Shown: in pieces, positions 12,375 through 25,153 of the stretch | Position numbering within the stretch: the first letter of the stretch is position 1 | Layout: each line of letters starts with the position of its first letter | NCBI RefSeq assembly: GCF_018812025.1 | Contig: NC_063050.1 | Span: 5,402,547-5,466,546, forward strand | DNA: 64,000 bases | Reading direction: 5' to 3' | Source: Megalobrama amblycephala | Taxonomy: Eukaryota > Chordata > Actinopteri > Cypriniformes > Xenocyprididae | Made by a program: the position numbers and the translations under genes | The notes under the pieces: generated by a model | Databases searched by the model: none | What the model was told of the DNA's origin: nothing | The model's input: the letters and a program-made list of their open reading frames with translations, nothing else

Positions 12375-13610
12375 CACCGAGATGGCGCCGGTGTGCATGG
12401 CAAGCTGTCTGTCTCGCAGCACCTCGTTTGTTTCGTTTGTCTTTCGTTGGCCCTGCTGGGCTCTCTGTGTCCTCTTGTTCTCATTTCTCGTTTACGATCG
12501 ACAGACTCTTTTAGACAAAACTAAAACAGAGTATATATATACGCGACACTAACCTGGGATGTACCATCGACAATATACATGGGAGTCCTGTGTACGACAC
12601 CCCGGATTTCCTTCAGCAATGGCCGCTAGAGACTGCACCGAGAAGGCGCCAGAAAAGATGGGGCAAACGCAGCGGATTGGTTGTCAGACTAAAGATCTGG
12701 CTACGCGATGGCGTCGCCGCAAACGGGCCCTTGAGGCATTATCCAGGCCAATATGCGTTCATGGCAAGGCCGTCCCACTCATCTCACTGGCTAAAATACA
12801 TCAAATTAGCCTCCTTGGCCTCTCCCGACCCCACCGACCTCCCTCCGAAGGAACTTTGCCCACGTCTTATAACTCGACGCCACTCTGGAGGAGTAAATAG
12901 CTCGAACCTCCAATTCCTGTGGAAATCTAACGACTCAGAAACGCCACGCTCCCCGACAATGATGTTACTAAATGCTCAATCCCTGGTAAATAAAACATTC
13001 ATTCTAAATGAGTTTATATCAACGCGGAAATTGGACTTCTTGTTTGTTACCGAAACATGGGTAAAAGTAGGGGATCAAAGCCCTTTTACCAATTGACTAT
13101 TGTTTTTATAGCTCTCCCCGCCTCTCTGGTAGAGGAGGTGGTTTAGCTATTATTGCCAGGGAATGTTATAAACAGAAATGTCAGATACTTTCATCCACCT
13201 CTTACTCAAGCTTTGAGGCACAGATTTTGCTATTTGACTGGTCCGCTCCAACTGTTTTAGCACTATTATATCGACCACCTCACTTATCCAAAGGTTTTAA
13301 TGAGGAATTTTCTGAGTTTGTTGGAGACCTTATTACTAAATATGAACGGATCCTTCTATTAGGTGATTTTAACATACATCTGTGCTGCCCTTCCAAACCT
13401 CTCACATCTGAATTCCAGAATATTATTGACTCTTTTAATTTGACACAATGGGTTAAACATCCCACACATATCCAAGGACATACATCGGATTTAATTCTAT
13501 CCTCTGGACTGACTATCACCGACACTGAAATTATTGAAACTTTAATCTCTGATCATTTTCCCATTGCTTTTAAACTGGACTTTCCCTCGACTTCAGTCTT
13601 ATATAGATGA
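12375..13610 (+). pseudogene. LINE 5' part with broken APE endonuclease
   Basis: A jockey-superfamily (L2/Rex-like) LINE fragment. It begins with a GC-rich 5' region ('gatggcgccggtg'), then an ORF with RRRQKRWGKRSG and an endonuclease domain: LLNAQSLVNKTFILNEF, FVTETW, then LLLGDFNIHL, HTSDLIL and SDHFPI. The catalytic ETW, GDFN and SDH motifs remain. The reading frame is broken near 13090-13100, between the first and second thirds of the domain. Sequence similarity stops near 13610, before any RT. It is therefore a 3'-truncated, inactive copy, unlike the usual 5'-truncated LINEs. Confidence 0.75.
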
Positions 13611-13735
13611 TAATCACATCTATGAGATCTTTCAATTGGGTTTCAAAGCAGTATGGATAACCAAATGTTATCATATTCTTTTTACATTATAAGCAGTTTA
13701 TCTTAGATGATACACACACACTTTGAAAATTGAGG

Positions 13736-13736
<1 letters not shown>

Positions 13737-13831
<95 letters not shown>
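13737..13831 (+). repeat. Compound microsatellite (GT)n(GA)n
   Basis: About 33 GT units followed by about 14 GA units without interruption. The open frames through it on both strands are low-complexity artefacts. Confidence 0.95.
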
Positions 13832-13985
13832 TACAGATACAGAGGGAATTGATATCTGTAAACATACAAGGAAAAGAAACTGTCAATGACTGTATAACAT
13901 CAGATTGATCAGAGACAGATGGCATCAAATAAAGCACTTCACATTACAGTATGTGTGCAATGAGATACTGTAAGCATTACTGTGG

Positions 13986-14762
13986 TAGAATGTTATTTAA
14001 AGGTTAGTATGATGTTCCTGAAACATTCTTTAATCATTCAAACACCTGCTGTGAACAAACACTGAAAGAAAGAGAAATAAGAACACAAACTACAACTTTC
14101 TTCAGCCACAGCCTTAGATGAACTGAAGATAAAAGACATTAAATATCTGAAGATCTGATTCAACAACTCCACAAACAGCATTACCTGCTTCACTTATTAC
14201 TAACCAGACTGACTTTATTTCTGTCACACGTCTACAGAAGCTCTTACTGAGAATTAGGTTTAGATGTTGATGTCTTAATGAAAATGTTTAGTTTGGGGTC
14301 ACCATCATGGAGATCAGTGTTTGCTTTAGTTGAGTCTTGACTTTTGTTGAGCTGCTTCTTTATCAGCAATTGCAGGTATTTTTTAGAAAACATTTCTGCA
14401 CTGATAAAGCAGATCAACATGTCTGTTGTAGTTTGTGTTCTTATTTCTCTTTCTTTCAGTGTTTGTTCACAGCAGGTGTTTGAATGATTGAAAGAATGTT
14501 TCAGGAACATCATACTAACCTTTAAATAACATTCTACTAACATTAAGGAAACTGAACATTTTCATGTTCTTAGAATGTTACAAATCAACGTTCCTACAAT
14601 GTTGAATTTTAGATCAAAATTTAGTTGAAAGAACATTTGAGGAACATTATACCTTATAAAAACGTTCCTGTAACGTCAAGAAAACTGGATGTTTTTAATG
14701 TTCCCAGAACTAACACTGAATATTTAGAGAATGTTCTTATAACAAAATTCTGTTAGCTGGGA
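13986..14762. mobile_element. Foldback MITE
   Basis: Two arms of about 110 bases (13986-14095 and about 14425-14535) are near-perfect inverted copies; both contain 'caaacacctgctgtgaacaa' or its complement. The right side continues through 'acgttcc'-rich sequence to 'gttagctggg' at about 14762. A related copy starts 'cccagctaac' at 49330 and runs to about 49900. No ORF is visible. This is a non-autonomous DNA element. Confidence 0.6.
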
Positions 14763-16088
14763 TCTTGCATTGTTTGCTACTGAATGAACTGACTGTTAAA
14801 AGTACTAAACAAAAAAAAAGAAGATCATACTGTTGTGTTTCTGTGATTAAACCAAATGTTCTTATTACACATCACAATGATCTTGTGTTTTGAAATGATG
14901 TTTATGTAGAATGAAAACATGTACAGCTAGAATGAAAGCACAAGTGTGATCAGTTTGACGTTTCGAAAATATACTTGTGAAAAAAGTACCAAAGCGAATA
15001 CAAAAACTGTAATAAAAAGCATGTACAGTATATTCTCAAATTCACACACAGCTGGAAGTCATGTGAGCTGAAACTAAGCCAAACTTACAAAAGAGCATCA
15101 ACACACCATGCCAGAAGCACAAAATATCACGTTCCAATTTCATTTTTTTTTTTTCCAGGACATAAAATATTTGTTCAGATTTTATCTGACAACAAAACAA
15201 ACAGTGCTTAATATTTTGTATTTATCCATGATCTGGTTAATGTTGATAACTACTAAAACACACAATGCCTTGTGAACACATTCAAATGATTTAACCCTCT
15301 TGTAAGGCGTTGTCGTATGGCAAAAATTAATTTCTATTTCCTTGTTATTCAGAAAAAAAAAAAAAAAAACTATATATTGCACTATGGAACTTAAAGAGCT
15401 CAGGGTGGATATTTTATTTATGGATTATTATCTAAAATTTATAGATGTTTTTATTCTTCTTTTTATGCACCTGCATACCAAAGCAAATTCCTTGTACATG
15501 TTGTAGTTGGCAATAAAAGTGGATTCTGACTCTGATATTTTGGAAGAGGAGTGGGAGACGGTCTGGTCCCAGACCAATTGGCTTTCAGTGTGTAACAGAA
15601 TCCTCATATTACGCCTCATATAAGACACACAATTCAACTATTTCACCGCTCTGCCCTGAATGCAAGTCTGATATAGGAGGTTATACTCATTGTATATGGG
15701 ACCGTCATGTGATCCAGACTTACTGGTCCAGAGTTGTGGTTCAATGAAATAACATCTTTTCATGTATGAATAATGTTGTATTCAGTTATGTACAGCTGAG
15801 GGCAGCCTTTACCTAAATTTTTACCTAATGTTGAATACTGTTAAATGACATTAATGTAATAAGATGACTTCTTCTGTGGCGTACGTTATTGCATGCACAC
15901 TGTTCTTATGTGAGCTCCTGTTTTCTGTTTTCATCTGGACAGACTTCAAGCCCTCTGACAGACATTAAAAGCTGACCAAAAAATAAAGACAACATTATTG
16001 GTTTACTCTGATGCATGGTTAAGGAAGGAAAGCACAACATTAAATCTTGTTATATCGCAGATGATTGCTTCTAGAAACACTAATATTC
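14763..16088. other. Intergenic region without recognised gene
   Basis: AT-rich with T-tracts near 15145 and 15355. No protein motif and no strong repeat is visible in this stretch. It forms the 3' flank of gene B. Confidence 0.5.
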
Positions 16089-17329
16089 CTAAGATACACG
16101 TTTGATCTTCATGCTGATTGATTTCAAACTGACAGTGAAACTGCTCTTCCAGGTTGACCAAACAACACCAATGCTGAAATGGGTGTCATCTTCTCCCCAT
16201 AAATACACACCGTTGGGGTTTGCATTGAGACAAAATTTGTACCAAAATGCCCCCAGAAACTCTTTAGCACAGTTACTTCCATAGGAGTCTTGGTCTTTGT
16301 CAAAGGTGGAGAACTTCTGATCATTATGGGCAGATAAAGAGTCGCCTGCAGAGAAGAAGAGCATCACTGAGGACAGTAACTCAACTGGAATGAGTTTTCA
16401 TGAGTATGAATGAAAGTGTCCTACCTGCTCCTCCATCAGTGAATCCTGAAACATGCAGTTTATACCCATCAGTTTCAGAACTCACAGAGAAGGATGAGTA
16501 CAGAGCAAAACCCTTGCTTCCTTCAAAGTCCTCCAGATCCACTCTCAGCATGTACTTCCTGTTACGTGTCAGCTGGTACATGTTCTCCAGCCCTGTTCAC
16601 ACACACACATGAAGAACATGTTCAACCAAACACTGGACATTCATAAATCACATTTTAAAAGTTTATAGTCATTCCAGACATAATATACAGCGGCCTCAAC
16701 ATGTATTTGGCTTCTTTTGGATACTTGGATGAAGTAATTTCTCCTCAAGTTCACACAGGTATCATGACAAATATAATCAACTCAGTTTCACAACCAAAAG
16801 TTGGCACTTTTCTTAATTTTTTTAACCCTTTAATTGGCAGCGTATCCTGTGAGATATAAACATTTGAGAGGCTGTGGGGAGAGTGAGGGAAAGTTTAGGT
16901 CTCATTTCTTGGTTTCAGTAAGAATTATTCATAAGGTAGGATTTTGTGATCACACGAAAAGTTTATTTCTGCAATCTAAATTGTTAAAATTCTTTGATTT
17001 AGTTGATTTTTATACTGTGCAATTGTTATACAAAGTAAAAGTACACTTCCTATGAATATTCAAAAGCTCTTTTGGCAGAGAGAGGGAGTGATAATCTGAG
17101 GGGGTTTGGTAACTTTAAAGTTCAGGCAGTGAGAACCACAAGGAAAAGTTTGTGTGTGTTTGATTGGGGTTACAGCTCAAGCAATGTCCAAATATTCATC
17201 AATTTAAAATTAGATATAAGGAAATTTGTCACATTACATGAATGAGGAAGGTGGTGTTTGACTGTTATGGGTATTCATATGTATTATAAAATATAATGGA
17301 ATCAGTCATTCATTAATAAAAAAGGTTAT

Positions 17330-17370
<41 letters not shown>

Positions 17371-17448
17371 GAAAGGTCATAACTTATAATTAAGTAAATA
17401 ATTAACTGATTTAAATACATTATGAGCAGTAAAGTAGATAAGATACTG

Positions 17449-17528
<80 letters not shown>

Positions 17529-20500
17529 GATGAATGAATATGACTATATTATAATACTGATCTCTGAAAACATATTGTGATTTTAGCTGACTGATTATCA
17601 TGATTATATTATAACAGTTATTAGGTTATTATAGTAGTCGGATTTGATAATAAGATAAAAATAGCATCCCAGAAGAGATAATGTTATAACCTACAGTGAA
17701 GGCATAAGTGAGTAATGTGGGATATTGCATATGATCAGTATATTATCTATATAATGTCTCCAGGCTTGATATTTGCTGCTGTTATGATTATCATCGTCAT
17801 TAAGATTATATCAGTATATAACAATATATAACATTCAATTTGTGGTCAGGAGCGTGAACTGAATCAGGTGGTGACAGTGTTGATGGTAATAAATATAGAG
17901 ATAATGACATGGAAAAACACATATAAATATTTCAGTAATTAAATCTATTGCACACAACATAATTCTCAGATCAGGGCTGGCAAGTGGTGGCTCTGTTGCT
18001 CGGAGAGCGCCCCCTTCTGGCAGCTGACTCACCAAAATCTTGTCTCTTTTAATGCACAGCATAGACAAACAGGCAAAGGGTGGTGCTGTTGTTAGGGGGC
18101 TGCTTCTCTCTGACAGCAGGTTCACAAGAACACCTGGCCTCCGTTAATGCACAACACACACAGTCTAACTGATTATTATTACCATCAACACCAATAAGCC
18201 ATCCTAATTATTTAATATAATTGTCATGCTTAAATAGTAAGTTATAGTATATTATACATAATTGGAAGTATTATTCACAATTCTTAACTAATATATTGAT
18301 ATATGATGATATACGATGGTAAAATGAGTTATAACAGTAATATTTATATTAACAAGTATCATAAGCTTAGAAAGAAACATCTACATTGCATATGTGTAAT
18401 GTAATTATTAAGGTATAATGTACGATATATGTCTGATATTGTATATAAATACATTTCTCTTTATATTAGTAATCATTCATTATGATGAATAGGGGGTGGG
18501 GTTAAATAAGTTTGTCTTCTTCCCACTCCTTTTCGAGCTATAATAATATACAAACTTTGAACATGTCCGAAATATATTTAGTATAGATAGTATCAGTATA
18601 GATACTGTTATTCCGATTGTTTCTTTTGTTTGTTTTTTTCTACCCAGTGTGCGTATAATGTATAATATTGTACAAAATATTTATTCTGTGTACAATACTT
18701 TTATTTCTATGGCTCGAAATAAAGTAATCAATCATGTTGAAAGGGTTTTTTTGTGAATATTTAGATATATTGACTTTGTTCATAAAGTTTTTGTTTAGCT
18801 CACGGGCAGCATTTAAAAACAGCATGACCAGCTGTAGTGGGAAATCTACTCACCTTCTGATAAAACTTGATATATTTCATATTTACAATATTTGGAGGGG
18901 ACTTACATGTTTAAAAAGTTTCTGTTCAGTGTTAGCTTATTACGTTAATGTTGAAAATTTATGAATTTATGAATTAATTGAAAAAAGAGTGCTTTTTTGG
19001 CAATGCGTGTTACATATTAGCCAAATTTTTTAAAACATTTATTCTCTCATAACTTAAAGAAAACATTTGTTGTAAAATTCTGTTGAACTATAAATATAAT
19101 GCCTATTTATGAAAGTAGACTATTGTGTGTGTGTGTATATATGAAATATGATACCCAAAAAAACATATGTGCAAACTTATATATAGTATATGCATGTGTT
19201 TTTTGCTGAGCATCATATTTATACATCTGGGTTTTAAAGCTCATATATGCAATTCAATGTAATTGAAAGATAAATGTTCCCCAAAAGCCTGTTCTGTCAT
19301 ATTTGACATTAACATGAAAAATGTAAAAAGAAGTTTTAATTTTTTTACATTAAAAAATGGTGTATGAATATGAATAACTGAGTTTCTTCAGTCCAGTAAA
19401 TGTTTATCTACATTAATTTTTATAAACAATCTTTAAAGATTTATGAGCAAAAAAATAATTTACTTAGAAGAAAACATATGATCTATCAAACAGAGGACAG
19501 AAGGAATGGAGTAGATTGTGTTTTTTCAGCAAAATTTTGGTCATATTGATAATTTATAGGCCCTACAATTTTGCATATTAAATATGATACAGTAATATAT
19601 AAACAGGCATTATACTTATTGTTCAACATAATTTTACATGGAATGTTTAGTTTAAGTTATGAGAGAATAAATGTTTTAAAAATGTAGTGTGCCAATTTGC
19701 ATTGGCAAACAAGCATTGTATTTTCAGATAATTTATAAACTCAAAGAGGCAACGTGTCCTGGAGATAAAAACATTACAATAAAAAATAAAAGTCATTTTT
19801 CAGTCAGTTTTTTGTTTTGTTTTGTTTTGTTTTTTTCATTAAATTGTTTTATTTACGTCCTAATTAGATGAAAAATAGCAATAAATTAATTTTCTGATTT
19901 CTCTTTATGGTCTTTTAGTATTAAATTTAACTGTGCTGAATGAACTTCCTTCAATCACTTATTTTGTATCAGAATGTGTTAGAAAAGATGTTTATTGTGT
20001 GTTGTAAGAGAATAAAATGTTTTAAAATAGTTTAAAATGTTGTAAAAGGCACTGCCAAACAAGAATTCAGTGTTCAATGAATTTATACCCCCAAACTGGC
20101 AATGTATCCTGTGGGATACAAACATTAAAATCAAAATTAAAAGTCATATTTTGGAAAAAAAAAAATAATGATCAAGTTGTATTATTTGTGTCCTAGTAAG
20201 ATGGAAAATAGCAATAAATTAATTTTCTGATGTCTCTTTTTGGTCTTGCCAATTAAAGGGTTCACATTATATCTATTGTATGTAGTCTATATTAAAATGG
20301 AAGAAACTTCATTTCCATTTCTTTAACATAAATGACACTGGATTCAATACTTTTCTTATATAACGCAAAGACAGTTATATATTTTTATAGTGACTTAAGT
20401 GTCTAGTAAATGTTTTAATTTCTGGCACAACCCAAAATCGCTAGTGAATTGTTACCCAGCCAGTATTCGCCCTCGGTGGTCCCGAATCCTCTCTTGTACT

Positions 20501-20994
20501 GATTCCACGGCTGATAAAAATTAATACTGCCGTCCATTCTCCTCTGAATCACCTGTGATGGGATGTAGTATTTATCAGTTTCAAGGTTAAAAGCATTTAT
20601 TAAATGTTATCCAAGTTTGTTTATATAAAAAGTGACATTCGTACCGTCCATCCTCCATTGTCTTCATCTTTCCCACCTGAGATCATGTCACAGTAAACCC
20701 AGACAGGAACTTCACCTGCTGGATAGATGGAGTAAATCCCACTGACTGTTTGTCCTGCTTTATAAAGGTCAGAACAGTCGACCGGCTTGAATCCATCAGG
20801 AACCGACACAACAAACCCCGTGAAAACAGAGAGCAGAGCCGCGACAAACACCGTCATCTAGAGAGAGACACGACTGATCAAGTTCCTCGTTTATGATGAT
20901 CAAATCACACTGAAATTAAACCAATGTGAAAAAATAATAAATACATTCATTATCTATGAGGTAAATGCTGAAGAATAAAAGAGTAACTCACCAT
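16089..20994 (-). CDS. mfap4: MFAP4-like FReD protein, gene B (large repeat-filled intron)
   Basis: Exons on the minus strand: 20992-20994 (ATG at the end of exon 0), 20645-20857, 20456-20552, 16425-16592 and 16089-16345, about 245 residues. All coding exons are open with correct phases. Exon 2 encodes a signal peptide ([18 protein letters not shown]) and [11 protein letters not shown]. Later exons keep [25 protein letters not shown] and MKIKRVS. Exon 3 starts VIQRR where the others have VFQRR. Two oddities stand out. The 'Met-Ala' exon of A, C, E and F is missing, so translation starts in exon 0 or at exon 2 Met. The intron after exon 3 is about 3.9 kb, filled by repeats and microsatellites, against 80-140 bases in its paralogues. 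The donor of exon 3 is GTAAC. Probably still functional, but less certain than A, C, E and F. Confidence 0.85.
17333..17369 (+). repeat. (ATT)n microsatellite
   Basis: About 12 uninterrupted ATT units inside the long intron of gene B. Confidence 0.9.
17451..17527 (+). repeat. (TA)n microsatellite
   Basis: About 38 uninterrupted TA units inside the long intron of gene B. The Ile-Tyr repeat frame on the minus strand is an artefact of this tract. Confidence 0.95.
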
Positions 20995-21615
20995 TTCTGT
21001 TCTGTTCAGATCACTGGATCTTGTGTTCAATCGCTGAGTCCTTTATTTAGAGCGTTTACAGTTTTCTCAACCCAATCTTTATCAGTATGAAACCACCTTT
21101 TAAAATCATCTGAATCATTATTTTATTGTGAAATAATGTTGAAATGTCAACCGTTGATGCAAGCGTTCAGAAAATTATCAGCTGGTCCATTTGACTTGTT
21201 TGTTTTGCAATGTTCTTCAAATAATATGTACAAAAAATAAGCCTGATGTTTTAATGTTTTGTTGATCGCCAACTAAAATTGAACTGTGGGAGAAAGGGGT
21301 GCAGGAGAAGACTGTTGATGTTTCCTCACGGATAATTTTTCTGGGAATTTTTGCATCAAAAAATCATGTACATTATATGAACGCAACATGGACCAAAGAC
21401 AAAATGAACCAAAAACAGGAAGATGACCCTTACGAAAAAGAAGTTCTTTCAAGTGTGCTTTTTGTATACTTCTGAGAAATATACTTAAAAGTGCACTTAA
21501 GTATACGTGACTCATACTGACAGAAAAGTCTATCCCCCGGATAGTCTATATCACACTCTCAAAAAGGATGTGTTAATTAATAACACATTTTTGTGTCAAT
21601 TTAAGTTGATCAAGT

Positions 21616-21651
<36 letters not shown>

Positions 21652-22071
21652 CACTGTGTCCAACACAACATGTGTTAACTATCATCCAATCACATTGCTG
21701 CTATGTCACTCCTGCAAGCCGTTAAGCAAGTTTGTGCCTCTTTCTTCATCGGTGGATGACTTGTGTTCATTTTAACACAGTAAATGTGTCAGGAAGGTGA
21801 TCTGCTGTTAACAAGCAGAATCAAAAGAGAAATTCACAATTTTGAGTCACCATCATGGAGATCAGTGTTTGCTTTAGTTGAGCTCTTGACCCTTGATTTT
21901 TTTATATTTAGATTTTTTGATGGTCACCACTGTTGAGATTCACAGGCTGATTCTTGATGTCTGTGTCTGTAAATGAAACAGTTTTTTTTCTTCGTGAAAC
22001 ACTGAAGCAGCTGAATCAAATGTGCTGTAATGATTCGGGGCTTCGAAACAATCTGACACCCGTCTCCACGG

Positions 22072-23183
22072 TAGTGATGGGAAGTTCGGATCATTTTACT
22101 GACTCGGACTTTTGAGTCTCGTTCAACAAAATGAATGAATCTTTTTTCGAGTAATTTCGTTCGTTTTAGCAAAATGTAATTAAATTGTTACGTGTTACTT
22201 CCCCAACACATCTACTACTTATGCAAACGTTGATCTCACTACAAACAATACAAAACTACAATGCTATAAGATTCAGAAATGATTATACCTGGGTCTTCAG
22301 TATATGACAAGCTGATTAAGCTCACCTCACCTCTTGTCTGACAAGTCTTCGGGTTTTGAGTCGTTCCTTAATCACGTAACAGACCCATACGCTATTTCTG
22401 ACATTTCTGTCACTGTTTTTGTTACTGTTTCTTGAGGATCTGTGTTATTATAAATAAATAAAGCCCTGTTATAAATAAAATATTGATTAATTTATCTTTT
22501 TGACTGTCTATCTGTAAATAAACACTAGGCTATATAATAATATAATAATCCAAGCCTACAATACAAAGTATTTATAGCCTAGTTTGTTCATTTTTACTCC
22601 AATTTTGAGTTATAATAATTGCTTTTCCTAGGCAGACTTGACATATTGGTCTAATATATGTATAAGAAGATTGCTCAAAAAGGACATAATGACATAAATT
22701 AAAAGCAAATAACATTTTGAATTTGAATTATTAATGTTAGTTTAAAACATCAAGGTTATGATAACTTCAGCTTTAACAGTTGTAACACAAACTCAAACAA
22801 AACTGGAGAGTTAACGTTATTTACTAATAAATATAATGTGCTTGGGTCACACAGCATAGTGTATGGGTATGTCACGTGATTAAGGAACGACTCAAAAACC
22901 CGAAAGACTCATAAAAAGAACTAATCAATTCTCTTTCCGGCTCAGAATGCATTGGTAGCGTATGGGTCTGTCACGTGATTAAGGAACGAATCAAAACCCG
23001 AAAGACTCATGAAATGAACTAATCAATTGAATCATCAGGTGAACTACTTCTAGCAGTACAGAACCTGTAGAATATTGCACATGCGCGACTGAACGAATCA
23101 CCCCCCGAGACGACTCGTTCTTCCCGAGTCACATTAAAGATTCGTTCAAAATGAACGAATCGTTCAAGAACGACACATCACTA
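22072..23183. mobile_element. Non-autonomous hAT element with 8-bp TSD
   Basis: 1,112 bases with TAGTGATG...CATCACTA ends, flanked by the exact 8-bp duplication ctccacgg (22064-22071 and 23184-23191). Eight-base TSDs are characteristic of the hAT superfamily. The inner ends carry attcgttc/gaacgaat motifs. No transposase ORF. It sits inside another, older hAT-like element. Confidence 0.85.
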
Positions 23184-23794
23184 CTCCACGGTGACCCCTA
23201 GTGGTCAGAGCAGTGCAAATGCAACAAAACTCAGGCCAAACATGCATTAAAAATACACTTTAACAAATGTATTGCAAAAGTTTTATTTAAAGTAAAATCA
23301 ATTAAATGGAATTAACTAATCATCTAATAAGATTATAATATAATATGTCTGTATAATATGTGTTCTTTTATCAATTTTAAAGGCTTGTTTCACTGTTCCA
23401 TGGCTCAAGCTAAACAGGCCAATAAGATATTAATAACTACCACTATTAATTTTAATTATTCTAATGTATAATTAAAACATCTACAACTGTATAAAACTGA
23501 TCAGAGATCAGGTAAAACCATAGGGTAAAGCCCTAGACACTTCAATAGTTCTCAGTGAATCTGCATGATTCATGGGTTCACTTTATCATCGCCCTCTACC
23601 GGTGAACCATTGAAATTTCGAACTGTTTTGAAATGTTTCGAAACAGTGATGACGTAATGAAGCCTCGTTTACTAAAATCACGTGACTTTGGCAGTTTGAT
23701 ACACGCTCCGAATCACTGATTCGAAACAAAAGATTCATGAAGCCTCGGAGCTTCATGAAGCAGTGTTTCGAAATCGGCCATCACTAATGAAATC

Positions 23795-24423
23795 TAGTGA
23801 TGGCGAGATGAAGACTCATGAAGCATTGAAGCTTTTCAGCCAAGTGGTTCAAAAACGGGTTAATTTCTCGAGGCTTCATTTGCTCACAATACCAACTGGT
23901 GGTCAAAGAGTGTAAAACAAGTAGACAGATTACAGATGACCTGATGTGATCTGCGATACACTTTATTTTGCGGCAGTTATGGCTTAGAAATTAGGGTGAA
24001 GAAAAAATCAATTTCCACAAAGACTTATATATTTATTTGAATGTAATGTGTATTTTCTGGTTGTATATAATGATTGTATAACATAACTCTGTAATAAACG
24101 TATTGGCTTCAAATGAATGGAGATATCAAATGTGTGTAAACAAATGCTTTGGTCATAACAGGCAGGAGGGGCGTTATTATTATTTTAAAACCACAAATTC
24201 TAAGGGGATCCCATGGGTTTATATATCTGTCAAAATGTCGTGCCAAGATTTGAACCGCATTCAGTCGAACCACTCGAACCAGTCAGGCAGAAGCGAGGCT
24301 TTGAACGTCATCAATAACGTAATTGATCTAAAGCGATATAAGCCTCGATACGCGCTTCACTGAAAGCTTCCAGGATTTCTCGACACACGCTCCGAAGCCT
24401 CGGCACAGGTCATAACATCACTA
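23795..24423. mobile_element. Second non-autonomous hAT element with 8-bp TSD
   Basis: 629 bases, TAGTGATG...CATCACTA ends, flanked by atgaaatc on both sides (23787-23794 and 24424-24431). Its left TSD directly follows another CATCACTA end (23779-23786) that closes an older hAT-like element, so the two insertions share the same 8-bp target. No coding capacity. Confidence 0.85.
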
Positions 24424-25153
24424 ATGAAATCCTTCAGATTATATTGATAAAGCTGATCTTCTGCTGTAGAATCAGATTACAGAAGCATTTATTTTAAGAT
24501 TATCAGATTACAGAAGCGTTGCTGCTGTAATCAATAATGTAAATCTAACTCAGAGATTGGGCTCTAAATGAGTTCAATGATTCAGATCAAATAATGATTA
24601 TGTGAAAACACAACCAACACCTGATCATCTTTTCTCTTTGCTTGACTGGTTGTTACAACAGCCCAAGCAAAATCTAATGTTAAAAAGTCAAGGGTCAAGA
24701 GCCCAACTAAAGCAAACACTGATCTCCATGATGGTGACTTAAATTGTGATTTTTCTCCTTTGATTCTGCTTGTTAACAGCAGATCACCTTCCTGACACAT
24801 TTAATGTGTTAAAATCATTGACTCAGTGAATGTGTCAGAATTAACACAACAAGCGTTGTCCCTAAACTCACACACTGATGAATTTAACACAGTTTGAGTC
24901 AGTTTTAACACATCCTTTCTAAGAGTGTGTATTGCATTCATTTTAATTGGTCAAAATAGCACATCTATGACACAAATTGTGTGATTTATGACACATTAGT
25001 GTGTTAAATATTTTAACACTGCCCGTGTTAAGAAGAATAACACACTGGTTGAGTTAAAAGTAACACAAAATGTGTTGTCCTTAACTAGACACATGGTTGT
25101 GTTAAGATATAACACAGGTTGTGTTGTTTTTAACTCATCTGTTTTAAGAGTGC

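Larger units (their letters stand above)
16823..20323. repeat. R-family repeat block in intron of gene B
   Basis: Contains 'aaccctttaattggca' at the left (about 16825) and its exact complement near 20250. Recurring 'ggcarygtrtcctgtgrgat' motifs occur near 16838, 19748 and 20098. The right 1.2 kb (about 19100-20323) recurs at 62021-63052 outside any gene. The central part is AT-rich with two microsatellites. The end points are not certain. Confidence 0.55.
21553..25152. mobile_element. N-family DNA element with nested hAT insertions
   Basis: Ends 'cactctcaaaaaggatgtgt' (21553) and 'gttttaagagtg' (25152) correspond to the two ends of the uninterrupted N copy at 60355-62020, here in reverse orientation. 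The interior has repeated 'tgtgtcaggaaggtgatctg' and 'ttaacacag' words, a (GA)n tract (21620-21647), and is split by hAT elements between about 21990 and 24431. Unit 2 lacks the whole insertion. Confidence 0.6.

Noticed and set aside
13687..13937. His-Thr and Ser-Leu repeat frames
   Set aside because: Translations of the (GT)n(GA)n microsatellite.
16823..20263. A single TIR transposon bounded by aaccctttaattggca
   Set aside because: In the second copy the similarity continues past this motif into 'cacattatatctattg', so the motif is internal and not the true end.
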